NCBI RefSeq assembly: GCF_000612805.1
Contig: NZ_HG964404.1
Coordinates: 397,091-461,090, forward strand
DNA length: 64,000 nucleotides
Direction of reading: 5' to 3'
DNA from: Bacillus ndiopicus
GTDB lineage: Bacteria > Bacillota > Bacilli > Bacillales_A > Planococcaceae
In this document: piece after piece, positions 33,997 through 42,083 of the stretch
Layout: each line of letters opens with the position of its first letter
How positions within the stretch are numbered: the first letter of the stretch is position 1
Position numbers and translations under genes: made by a program
Notes under the pieces: generated by a model
The model's database searches: none
Told to the model about the DNA's origin: nothing
The model's input: only the letters and a program-made list of their open reading frames with translations

Positions 33997-35883
33997 CTAT
34001 CCATTCACAATTTCATCTAAATAGCTCCAGCGTTCAATTAAATGCTCATATGTTGCATTTAGTTCGTCTAACTTTTGCGTCAGCTCCTGCAATTTCGTAA
34101 AATCAGAGCCTGCCGTTGCAATGCCCTCTTCAGCCTTCACAATTTGTTGCTCCACTTTTTCGATATCTGCCGCGATTGTTTCCCATTCTTTTTGCTCTTT
34201 GAAGCTTAGCTTTTTCTTTTCCTGCTTCACTTTTTCCTGTTTAGGCTTTTCCTGCTTTTCCTCTTTTGTCGCCTGTTGCTGTTTTTGTGCACTGTGCGCT
34301 AAATAATCTGTATAAAGCATTAAGCTTTCCTCAACTTGCCCTTTACCATCTAAAATCCATAGCTTTTTGGCGATACGGTCTAAGAAAAAGCGATCATGGG
34401 AAATCGTCATGACAACGCCAGGGAATTGCTCGATAAAGTCCTCAAGTACACCAAGCGTTTCAATATCTAAATCGTTCGTTGGCTCATCCAATAAAAGAAC
34501 GTTCGGCTGCTCCATTAAAAGGCGTAGTAAATGCAGTCGCTTGCGCTCCCCACCTGATAGCTTACCAATTGGCGTACCGTGCGTATGTAATGGGAATAAA
34601 AAGCGCTCTAGCATTTGTGCCGCGCTATAACGAACACCATCTGCATCGGTAATATCGTTTGATGCTTCACGCACATATTCAATCATTCGCTGATGCTCAT
34701 TCATTTTCGGTATTGCCTGTTTGAAATGCAAGCGCTTCACAGTAGAGCCTACGACTACTTCCCCTTTATCTGGCTCAAGCTCACCTGCCAAAATATTTAG
34801 CAATGTCGATTTACCATGACCATTCGCTCCGATAATACCAATGCGATCACCTTGCTGAATTAAAAAGCTAAAATCCTGTAAAATCACACGCTCTCCAAAC
34901 TGCTTTGAAATCTTGTCTGCCTCAAGCACTTTTTTTCCTAAGCGTGTTGTCGCAAGCCCCAAATCTAAATTAGCATCATCCTGTGTGCGATCAATTTTTT
35001 CATCCAACTCCTCAAAGCGCTGAATACGTGCCTTTTGCTTTGTCGTTCTCGCTTTTGCACCACGTCGAATCCATTTCAACTCATTGCGATAGCGATTGCG
35101 CAGTTTCGCCTGTGTCGCTGCTGTCATTTCCTCACGTATTGCTTTTGCCTCTAAATAAGCTGCATAGTTTCCTGTATGACGATAAAGCGTTTGGTCTGCT
35201 AGCTCATAAATGTGCGTTGCCACTTCGTCTAAAAAGTAGCGGTCATGGGTAATGAAAATAACTGCTCCTTTCAAGCGAGTTACCATTTCTTGTAGCCATT
35301 CTGTCGATTCAATATCTAAATGGTTCGTTGGCTCATCTAATAAATACAAATCGGCTGGCTCAATTAACACGCGAGCAAGTGCCACACGCTTTTGCTGCCC
35401 ACCTGACAACTCTGTTACAGCACGATCAAACATATCGATACCAAGCTTCGTTAATGCCTGCTTTGCTAATGCATTGACATCCCATGCCCCTTCCGTATCC
35501 ATGCGCTGCTGTAGGTGGAACAATTGATTTTGGAGCGCCTCATTCGCTGGTTCAGCCGCTAGTTTAGCGAGCGTTTCCTCATATGTACGGTTTAATTGCA
35601 GCACTGGTGAATCCCCCGTAAACACCGCCTGTAGTACAGTTTCACCTTGTTTAAAAGCTGGGTCCTGCTCCAAATATGCGATGCGATATTTATTCGGGTG
35701 ATCAAGCTCGATTTTATCGGCTTCTTGCGTTTTCGCTAAAATGGATAAAAGCGTCGACTTCCCAGTGCCGTTAATTCCGATTAATCCCGCACGCTCCCCT
35801 TCATAAATAGTAAATTCGATATCGTTAAATAGCGTTTTATCGCCTACCGTTTTTGTTAAATTCGATACAATTAAATGACTCAT
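33997..35883 (-). CDS. ABC-F family ATPase (YfmR/Uup-like)
   Basis: 628 aa, no membrane segments. Two ATP-binding cassettes: Walker A GINGTGKSTLL and GANGHGKSTLL, signatures LSGGQQKR and LSGGERKR, Walker B LYLLDEPTNHLDIEST and VLLLDEPTNDLD. The cassettes are joined by the charged linker RNRYRNELKWIRRGAKARTT, and a coiled coil fills residues 540-628. ABC-F proteins act on ribosomes (relief of stalling), and YfmR of Bacillus has the same length. Not a transporter. Confidence 0.93.
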   Translation of the reverse strand: MSHLIVSNLTKTVGDKTLFNDIEFTIYEGERAGLIGINGTGKSTLLSILAKTQEADKIELDHPNKYRIAYLEQDPAFKQGETVLQAVFTGDSPVLQLNRTYEETLAKLAAEPANEALQNQLFHLQQRMDTEGAWDVNALAKQALTKLGIDMFDRAVTELSGGQQKRVALARVLIEPADLYLLDEPTNHLDIESTEWLQEMVTRLKGAVIFITHDRYFLDEVATHIYELADQTLYRHTGNYAAYLEAKAIREEMTAATQAKLRNRYRNELKWIRRGAKARTTKQKARIQRFEELDEKIDRTQDDANLDLGLATTRLGKKVLEADKISKQFGERVILQDFSFLIQQGDRIGIIGANGHGKSTLLNILAGELEPDKGEVVVGSTVKRLHFKQAIPKMNEHQRMIEYVREASNDITDADGVRYSAAQMLERFLFPLHTHGTPIGKLSGGERKRLHLLRLLMEQPNVLLLDEPTNDLDIETLGVLEDFIEQFPGVVMTISHDRFFLDRIAKKLWILDGKGQVEESLMLYTDYLAHSAQKQQQATKEEKQEKPKQEKVKQEKKKLSFKEQKEWETIAADIEKVEQQIVKAEEGIATAGSDFTKLQELTQKLDELNATYEHLIERWSYLDEIVNG

Positions 35884-35988
35884 TTGTTCTCATCTCTTTC
35901 CTGCATTTGTTTTTATTATAGAGGATATAGGAAGGAATTGCACAGGTTGTGGCTGTTATACTAAAATGATTTCCAATACAGAGGTTTT

Positions 35989-36132
35989 GAAAGTCGCTGA
36001 TATTTTTGTGAAACCCGCCGATATATTTCTAAAGTCGCCGATATATTTCTAAAGTCGCCGATATTTCATCGAAACCCGCCGATATATTTCAAAAGTCGCC
36101 GATATCCCATCGAAACCCGCTGATATAATCAC
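35989..36132. repeat. seven tandem 20/21-bp units
   Basis: Seven units without gaps, of 21, 21, 20, 20, 21, 20 and 21 bp. Two core types occur in mixed order: AAGTCGCCGATAT (units 1, 3, 4, 6) and AACCCGCCGATAT (units 2, 5, 7); units 1 and 7 have CTGATAT. The A+T-rich linker varies. In one frame the first core reads KVADI. Located between the ABC-F gene start and the terminator of the next operon, where no gene is seen. Confidence 0.9.
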
Positions 36133-36137
36133 AAAAA

Positions 36138-36164
36138 CGTGTCCGAAAGTCATTTTCGAACACG
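36138..36164 (-). terminator. terminator of HAD/S66 operon
   Basis: CGTGTCCGAAA and TTTCGAACACG form the stem; minus strand continues with five T. Confidence 0.75.
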
Positions 36165-36171
36165 CTACATG

Positions 36172-37128
36172 TTAAAATTGCACGACTGAAATCTTTTTGC
36201 TTGCTGTATCAACAGCAATCTCCCCACCGATTGGCAATGTCATAATTGGCTGTGTATGCCCGAAGTCGACATCATACATAACAGGTATGTCTTGCAATAA
36301 CGGATGCTTATCTAAAATAAAACGCAACTGCTCACTTGTCACTTTGCTCACTCGTTGGAAGCGTCCAATTAATAACGCCCTAACGCCACTTGCTACTTGC
36401 AGCAGTGAAGTCAAATCGCGCGCAAACGTTTCTGGATTTGTCATTTCGTCATCCTCGACAAATAAAATACAATCCTTTAATTCAGGCATATACGGTGTGC
36501 CTTGCAGCAAATTTAATGTGCACAAATTGCCACCGTATAATTTACCTTGTGCCTTGCCTACTGTGTACACTTTCCATTCTGTCGGCTCATACTGCCTGTT
36601 ATCTTGGTCCATAAACCATAAATCATCGCTCCATTTTTCAGACGGCACAATATCATATACTTCCTCGTTCATCAAACATTGCTCAAAATACTTCGTTTGA
36701 TATGCTTGCAAACCTTTCATGCGGAAACTTGAAAAATGTGGGCCTGAGTACGTGATAAATCCACATTTATGGTGAATCGCTGTCGCCAGCGCTGTAATAT
36801 CGCTATAGCCACATAATATTTTAGGATTCTCTGCTATTAAATCATAATCTAAATATGGAAGTAACTCGTTACTGTTAAAGCCGCCAATTGACGTCAAAAT
36901 GGCTTTCACATTTTTATCGGCAAATGCGGCATGAATATCTGCGACACGTTCTGCAATTGGTGACGAATTTTGCATATCACATGTATGTACATACTCCCCA
37001 AAACTCACTTTGAAGCCCATACTTTCCAACACCAGTGCTGCTTCTTTGATGCCTTCATCCCCTAAAATTTGCGCACTGCGACTAGGTGCGATAACGCGTA
37101 TTTCATCGCCTTTTTGTAATTTTTTCAT
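36172..37128 (-). CDS. S66 family peptidase (LD-carboxypeptidase / MccF-like)
   Basis: 318 aa. Nucleophile in LCGYSDITALATAI (Ser near 119), catalytic Glu region CILFVEDDEM, and His in VDFGHTQPIMTLPIG, as in MccF/LD-carboxypeptidase proteins. Cuts peptidoglycan L,D-bonds or detoxifies microcin-C-like nucleotide peptides. Starts inside the HAD gene's stop (ATGA overlap), so the two are coupled. The first residues MKKLQKGDEIRVIAPS are typical of MccF subtype. Confidence 0.88.
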   Translation of the reverse strand: MKKLQKGDEIRVIAPSRSAQILGDEGIKEAALVLESMGFKVSFGEYVHTCDMQNSSPIAERVADIHAAFADKNVKAILTSIGGFNSNELLPYLDYDLIAENPKILCGYSDITALATAIHHKCGFITYSGPHFSSFRMKGLQAYQTKYFEQCLMNEEVYDIVPSEKWSDDLWFMDQDNRQYEPTEWKVYTVGKAQGKLYGGNLCTLNLLQGTPYMPELKDCILFVEDDEMTNPETFARDLTSLLQVASGVRALLIGRFQRVSKVTSEQLRFILDKHPLLQDIPVMYDVDFGHTQPIMTLPIGGEIAVDTASKKISVVQF

Positions 37129-37847
37129 TTGTCTATTCCCCCATTTTGAGCAAATTGTCGAATTTTATGTGCAACTTCTTTTTCCGTGATAACAAGCGAT
37201 GCAAATCGGGCTACCTCCCCATCCCCAACACAAACGCTGTACTTTGCCGCTTCAAATAATGTGTAGTCATTCATATCATTACCGAACGCAATAAAATCCG
37301 CTTGTAACCCCCGCGCTTTATGGATACCTAAAGGGCTAATGTCAACGATATTTTCTGAAGTGTATTGTGAAATCGTTACAGGAAGTTTCATTAGCTCGTC
37401 CAGTGCTTCCTTTGGCACATCGAATAATACAAGCTTACACACTTGTGATAGTTCATTCAACTTCATATTTTTCGCTGCTTGATGATGAATGCGATGGTAA
37501 ATAGGATGCGCTTCGTCCCCTGTATATGCATAATCCCAATCGCTATCCGCTAAATACGCGAGCTGAAATTGTGCAGTGATATGACACAATTTCTCCCTTA
37601 CTGTTTGTTCAAAGTAAATCGCTTCTATCCCATCATGCCCCTTCATCAACGCCCCATTGCCACCAATTAATTTACAGCCGTGGAATACTTCCGGCAAAAT
37701 CGGCAAAAGATCACGAATCGGGCGTGCCGAAGCAAAAACAACATCATGCCCCGCCTCCATTAACTGCAAAATTGCCTGCTGAATTTCCTCACTAATCGTC
37801 TTTCCATCAAAGGAAATTGTTCCATCGATATCAAATACAAAATGCAT
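37125..37847 (-). CDS. HAD-superfamily hydrolase (Cof type)
   Basis: 240 aa. HAD motif I FDIDGTISFDG, motif II FASARPIRD, motif IV DFIAFGNDMNDYTLFEAA, with a Cof-type cap between. A sugar-phosphate or nucleotide phosphatase is likely; substrate unknown. First gene of a two-gene operon with the S66 peptidase. AGGCGAAATG context gives a usable ribosome site (GAGGTGAGGCGAA before ATG). Confidence 0.9.
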   Translation of the reverse strand: MHFVFDIDGTISFDGKTISEEIQQAILQLMEAGHDVVFASARPIRDLLPILPEVFHGCKLIGGNGALMKGHDGIEAIYFEQTVREKLCHITAQFQLAYLADSDWDYAYTGDEAHPIYHRIHHQAAKNMKLNELSQVCKLVLFDVPKEALDELMKLPVTISQYTSENIVDISPLGIHKARGLQADFIAFGNDMNDYTLFEAAKYSVCVGDGEVARFASLVITEKEVAHKIRQFAQNGGIDK

Positions 37848-37912
37848 TTCGCCTCACCTCTGTCCTTTAGTATAATGGTGAAAAATATAACATAAAGGAC
37901 AGGTGTCCCAAT

Positions 37913-38566
37913 TTGCTAGAATTATTTTCTACATATTATGCTTATTTCTCGGAAAATTTAAAGAAGGCGGAGATTCGTACATTTGAAAAAGAGGAACCGA
38001 TTTTACTCGCTGGCGAAGATATTGATGGGCTATATTTTTTACTGGAAGGTAGCTATAATGTGCTGAGCCCTGAAATTAATGGGAAGGAATTATTGCTTCG
38101 AAAATGCACACCACCTTCGATTTTAGGTGATATTGAGCTGTTTCAACATTGTGTCATTCAATCCCATTGCATTGCGAAAACTCGTTGCACATTTCTGTTT
38201 ATTACAAAGCAAGCTTACGAGCAAACATTTAAATTCGATACCGATTTTACACAGCTATTGCTTGAAGAGCTTACATTCAAATTAAAAACATGTACAACTT
38301 TATCGCGTGTCAATGCCCTTTCTTCAGTGGCTGTGAAGTTTGCGGCGTATTTATGCACAATTGAATCACCTAATATTACAAATGGCTATTTAAAAGTGCA
38401 AAATTTGCAGGAGGTGGCTGCTTTAATCGGTACAACAAGCCGACATATGAATCGTGTGCTGCAAAAATGGACGGAGCAACAAATCATTGAACGACAGGAC
38501 GACACGATTCACATTAAAGACTGGCAAGCGATTCAGATAATTTCTGAAGGTGTTCGGTTTGTATAA
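37913..38566 (+). CDS. Crp/Fnr-family regulator (YeiL-like)
   Basis: 217 aa. N-terminal cyclic-nucleotide-binding fold (FEKEEPILLAGEDIDGLYFL, LLEGSYNVLSPEINGKELLL), dimer helix, C-terminal winged helix (LQEVAALIGTTSRHMNRVLQ). No Fnr-type cysteine cluster at the N-terminus. TTG at 37913 has AGG about 9 nt upstream. Divergent from the HAD/S66 operon, which it may control. Ligand unknown. Confidence 0.85.
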   Translation: MLELFSTYYAYFSENLKKAEIRTFEKEEPILLAGEDIDGLYFLLEGSYNVLSPEINGKELLLRKCTPPSILGDIELFQHCVIQSHCIAKTRCTFLFITKQAYEQTFKFDTDFTQLLLEELTFKLKTCTTLSRVNALSSVAVKFAAYLCTIESPNITNGYLKVQNLQEVAALIGTTSRHMNRVLQKWTEQQIIERQDDTIHIKDWQAIQIISEGVRFV

Positions 38567-38583
38567 AATCTCCAATCGTATGA

Positions 38584-38627
38584 AAGAAGGGCTATCCGAA
38601 AAGTCGATTTTTGGACTGCCCTTCTTA
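38584..38627 (+). terminator. terminator of crp/fnr-type gene
   Basis: AAGAAGGGC and GCCCTTCTT enclose a second stem (TCCgAAAA / TTTTTGGA). Confidence 0.7.
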
Positions 38628-38782
38628 AGAAATACTTTTCACTTGATTTACCATTTACCTTCTTCTCTTTATATAAAAAATTATCAGAAAAACTTTGTTT
38701 ATTAAAACAACATCGATAGTAGCTCATATTGTATATTTGCTATATAATTTAATTATTAAATATTTTAACAGGTTGGGGTATT

Positions 38783-39196
38783 ATGTCAAAAGATGATCAA
38801 TTACATCATGTAGAAATTATTATGAGAGAGATGCTTAAAATACAGCAAAAATCGAAAATGTTTGTCGAACTTCTATCTGAAGGGGAATCGCTATCCCAAA
38901 ACCAACTAATCCTTCTACTTCAATTAAAAATTAATGATGGTATGAAAGCAACTGAAGTTGCTGATTTCTTCAGTGTGACGCCTGGCGCTGTTACGTCGAT
39001 GTGCGATAAACTGGAGAAATTAGATCTAGTACAACGTGTTAGAGAAAATGAAGACCGACGTGTCGTAAAAATGGTTCTAACAAAGAACGGTGAAATAAAG
39101 GTTCAAAATTTATTTTTGAAGTTCTCGCAAGATAAGCTTACAGATATGGCAAAAATTCTGAGTGATGTTAATCAGTTAATGCAAGAAATTTTTTAG
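38783..39196 (+). CDS. MarR-family regulator
   Basis: 137 aa. Winged helix with LSQNQLILLLQLKINDGMKA, TEVADFFSVTPGAVTSMCDK and LEKLDLVQRVRENEDRRVVK. Ribosome site GGTTGGGG before ATG. Likely controls the bactofilin-like pair that begins 200 nt downstream behind a perfect inverted repeat. Ligand unknown. Confidence 0.9.
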   Translation: MSKDDQLHHVEIIMREMLKIQQKSKMFVELLSEGESLSQNQLILLLQLKINDGMKATEVADFFSVTPGAVTSMCDKLEKLDLVQRVRENEDRRVVKMVLTKNGEIKVQNLFLKFSQDKLTDMAKILSDVNQLMQEIF

Positions 39197-39315
39197 GATT
39201 TCATATAATTGAAATCCTTTTTTATTGCCCAGAAAAAAATATAAGGATTCATTTGGCGGATTGTCATATGAATTCTTCCGCATTACCTACCCATAGTGAC
39301 CTTATTATTAACCCT

Positions 39316-39382
39316 TGACAAAATGTAGTTGTATATATTTTAATTAATATATATTTTAATAATTGAAATATATATTAATTAA
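39316..39382 (+). promoter_or_regulatory. promoter with perfect 17-bp inverted repeat
   Basis: TTGACA at about 39316 with a 17-18-nt spacer to TTTTAA/TTTAAT. TTAATTAATATATATTT (39340-39356), a 9-nt spacer and its exact reverse complement (39366-39382) follow. Lies directly before the bactofilin-like gene and covers the presumed transcription start, as a repressor operator would; it could also form a 5' hairpin. Confidence 0.65.
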
Positions 39383-39403
39383 ATCAATCAGAGGTGATTA
39401 TTC

Positions 39404-40063
39404 GTGATTCAAAAACTCCGCACTGTTACTCTAACAAATGGTAATATTAAAACCTTAGCAGCAGACTGTGAGCAATTAAACATCCGCGGATCTGTTGCTT
39501 TACATCAAGAAGTACGAGTTAAAAAAATCTCTTCCCATGGACATAGTTCTTTTCATTTATGTGTGGTAGCGCAGACTTTAAACTGTACAGGGTCATGCAC
39601 AATAAAAGATTTTGGTGAAATCAATGAAATAAAAAGTGCTGGTAGCTTAAAAATGACCACTGGGCAAGTAATAAAAATAAATAGTTCTGGAAAGTTGATT
39701 ATTACACAAAGTTTAGAGGCTAAAACTGTGGATGTGATTGGTATTGTAAAAGCAGTAGAAATAGTTGCTGAACGTTTTACCTTAAAATTATCTGGTAAAA
39801 GTGAGATTGGAGACCTGAGTGCTGACGATATATGGATTGAAAAAGATACGATTTCAATCTTTCCATTATTAAAGAAAAAGTTATATTGTAGTCGCCTAAA
39901 AGGGAAGCATTTACGTCTGTCCTATACAAATGCGGAAATAGTAGACGGAGATGTTGTCATTGTAGGAAGTAATTGTAGAATAAAAACGCTATATTATACA
40001 GATAGTTATTCAATTGACCAAAATGCGGAAGTACAACAAATTATAAGGAGAGAAAAAGAATGA
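39404..40063 (+). CDS. bactofilin-like polymer-forming protein
   Basis: 219 aa, soluble, built almost entirely of short beta repeats: ADCEQLNIRGSVALHQEVRV, CTGSCTIKDFGEINEIKSAG, MTTGQVIKINSSGKLIITQS, AKTVDVIGIVKAVEIVAERF. This resembles bactofilin (polymer-forming cytoskeletal) proteins such as B. subtilis YhbE/YhbF, with longer C-terminal part. GTG start with GAGGTG upstream. Overlaps the small membrane gene by 4 nt (ATGA), so the pair likely acts together, e.g. a membrane-linked scaffold. Confidence 0.6.
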   Translation: MIQKLRTVTLTNGNIKTLAADCEQLNIRGSVALHQEVRVKKISSHGHSSFHLCVVAQTLNCTGSCTIKDFGEINEIKSAGSLKMTTGQVIKINSSGKLIITQSLEAKTVDVIGIVKAVEIVAERFTLKLSGKSEIGDLSADDIWIEKDTISIFPLLKKKLYCSRLKGKHLRLSYTNAEIVDGDVVIVGSNCRIKTLYYTDSYSIDQNAEVQQIIRREKE

Positions 40064-40341
40064 CAATCATCAAAATTATTCGAGGCTTTTTTTGCTCGTT
40101 GACCCTCCTTGTATTAGCTGTCCTCTATACTGGATTGATTTTAAGTGCGTTATTGTCATTACTAGCTGGTATTTTACGAACATTTGGTCTTGAACAAATC
40201 AAGATGAGCATATGGAATGGCATTGACCTTCCAGTCATTTTCAGTATACCTCTATCCCTTCTTGTAGCTCTATTACTATTCTTTTGTTCAGTGTATGTCA
40301 AACGCTCCATCCAATTCTGTCTATCAGAACTTAAATTTTAA
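40060..40341 (+). CDS. small membrane protein coupled to bactofilin-like gene
   Basis: 93 aa with two membrane segments (FCSLTLLVLAVLYTGLILSA, PVIFSIPLSLLVALLLFFCS) and a short basic tail. No recognised family. Translationally coupled to the bactofilin-like gene by a 4-nt overlap, suggesting it anchors or positions that protein. Confidence 0.75.
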   Translation: MTIIKIIRGFFCSLTLLVLAVLYTGLILSALLSLLAGILRTFGLEQIKMSIWNGIDLPVIFSIPLSLLVALLLFFCSVYVKRSIQFCLSELKF

Positions 40342-40372
40342 AAGGACTCCTATTATAAGGGTCCTTTTATTT
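40340..40372 (+). terminator. terminator of bactofilin-like operon
   Basis: AAAAGGAC and GTCCTTTT form the stem, followed by ATTTTG. Confidence 0.8.
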
Positions 40373-40390
40373 TGTTGATAAAGTGCTTTG

Positions 40391-40556
40391 TTAAATGATG
40401 ATTACTTCGCCATGTACTTCATAAGTATTTTTCTCATTTTACTCTTCAGTAAATTTAGTCACATCTTCAAGTTCTTCCTCATAAGATTCAGGGAGCGTTT
40501 GAATCGCAACCAGCTAAAAAATAAAAACAAAGTATCAATAGTTTTTGAGTATTCAT
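40391..40556 (-). pseudogene. small lipoprotein, frameshifted
   Basis: AGGAGGG precedes ATG at 40556. The peptide MNTQKLLILCFYFLAGCDSN is a lipoprotein signal with lipobox LAGC. After 22 codons the frame hits TGA; one frame over it continues LPESYEEELEDVTKFTEE, a stop, then NEKNTYEVHGEVIII and stop. So the gene has at least one frameshift and one stop. Family not recognised. The rest of 40373-40770 shows no gene. Confidence 0.55.
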
Positions 40557-40770
40557 TACCCTCCTAATATTTTGTGCAGAAGCATCATCACACGCTGTAG
40601 TTTTTTATGTATAACTTTTTAAATCAATACATACTAAATAATGTCTTGAGTGTCTCAAAAATAGTGTGCCAGTTATTTAAGTTGCGCATTTTAGTATAGC
40701 ATGAAGGGTTTTTTAATTTAAAAGATTTTTATTGACAATCTATGAGCTGGTTTAGTTAAAATGAAGCAAT

Positions 40771-41229
40771 TTAATTAATATCCCCTAAATAAGTTGTAGC
40801 TTTTCCACTTTCAAAATAAGAAATCAAATGCGTTCTTAGTGCTTGTGGAAATAGTTTATAATCTAATAAATCATTAATCAGTAACCACTCTGTACCTGCT
40901 TGCCCCTTGTCTGGATTACTTCCGTTATCAAATGTATCTTGATGAATATGGCACAAAAACATAAATTCAGTTTGTTGTGCCTGAGCATGGTACATAGCAA
41001 ATTCATGGTTTTTTCCAATGTATTCGCGTACAAAGAGCAATTCCCCAATTTCAACTTCCGCACCTATCTCTTCTTTACATTCTCTTTCTAAAGCTTGGTG
41101 CAAATTTTCACCATGCTCTTGACCACCCCCAGGCAAAATATAATATGTATCACCATTTTCTTGCATTTTTATTGCTAATAACTTTCCGTCTTTTACTATT
41201 ATTGCTTTTGCTGAATTTCTTATTGTCAT
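40771..41229 (-). CDS. NUDIX hydrolase
   Basis: 152 aa. Complete Nudix box: GGGQEHGENLHQALERECKE followed by EIGAEVE. Hydrolyses nucleoside diphosphate-linked compounds; substrate unknown. AGGAG lies upstream but 12 nt from ATG, a little far. Single gene. Confidence 0.9.
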   Translation of the reverse strand: MTIRNSAKAIIVKDGKLLAIKMQENGDTYYILPGGGQEHGENLHQALERECKEEIGAEVEIGELLFVREYIGKNHEFAMYHAQAQQTEFMFLCHIHQDTFDNGSNPDKGQAGTEWLLINDLLDYKLFPQALRTHLISYFESGKATTYLGDIN

Positions 41230-41452
41230 TTTTTAATTTTCTCCTTGAAAAATCTACTATTCATACTTGGTTTTCTAAAAAACTAATCTTTCCCTAATCT
41301 TTATTCAATAAATATGTATATATTTCCTTCTTCAGCCAGCCTGTGCTTGAAACAGAAGTTGAATGGCTAAATTCTCAAACTATTTTTATTAACAACCACA
41401 CAGTGAGCTTATATAACAGTTGAACGTATTTCGAATAAAAAACGGAGTGCCA

Positions 41453-42082
41453 CTAGGCATCTCCGTTTTTTTCATTCGTTAATTGCTGTAAAAACTGCTC
41501 CATAAACGCATGACGGGACTCCGCCATTTCGCGTCCCTTCGTCGTCACCATTAAATCCTTTAATAGTAACAGCTTTTCGTAAAAATGCGTGACAGAGGCA
41601 GTTGATTTTGTGCGGTATTCGTCTGCTGTCATATTAAAGCGAGCTTCTTCTTCATCATCGTACAGCTTGCGCCCCTTCGCACCGCCATAGGCAAAAGTTC
41701 TTGCGATACCTACTGCGCCAATCGCATCTAAACGGTCTGCATCTCGCACGATTTTCGCCTCTATCGTTTTTGCTTCAAGCGAATTGCCGCCATTAAACGA
41801 CACTGATTCGATAATATCCTCGATATGCTTGCGCTCATCAGCCGTTATATCGAGCTTTTCCAAAATATCATTTTGCGCTGATTTATCCGCTGCATATTTA
41901 GCATCGCTCACATCGTGTAAGTAAACGGCTAGCTTGACAATTTTCTCGTCCGCAGTTGGCTCTTTTTGTAAAATGGCTTCCGCATTCATTAACACGCGCT
42001 CAATATGCTGAAAATCATGGCTTGCATCCATTTGCTCGTATATTTTTTGTACTAGTGCCTTACATTGTTCAATGACATCCAT
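41453..42082 (-). CDS. HD-domain phosphohydrolase (YpgQ-like)
   Basis: 209 aa. H...HD...D motif: HDFQHIERVLMNAEAIL, VYLHDVSDAKYA, and VRDADRLDAIGAVGIARTF. Length and motifs match YpgQ, a pyrophosphohydrolase of nucleotides. One nt separates it from fhs, so the two are an operon. Confidence 0.85.
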   Translation of the reverse strand: MDVIEQCKALVQKIYEQMDASHDFQHIERVLMNAEAILQKEPTADEKIVKLAVYLHDVSDAKYAADKSAQNDILEKLDITADERKHIEDIIESVSFNGGNSLEAKTIEAKIVRDADRLDAIGAVGIARTFAYGGAKGRKLYDDEEEARFNMTADEYRTKSTASVTHFYEKLLLLKDLMVTTKGREMAESRHAFMEQFLQQLTNEKNGDA

Positions 42083-42083
42083 C

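Noticed and set aside
35989..36132. CRISPR array
   Set aside because: Units are 20/21 bp end to end without unique spacers, and no cas genes are nearby. It is a tandem repeat.
36197..36700. 167-codon plus-strand frame opposite the S66 peptidase
   Set aside because: Antisense shadow with no ribosome site; the peptidase motifs on the other strand are clear.
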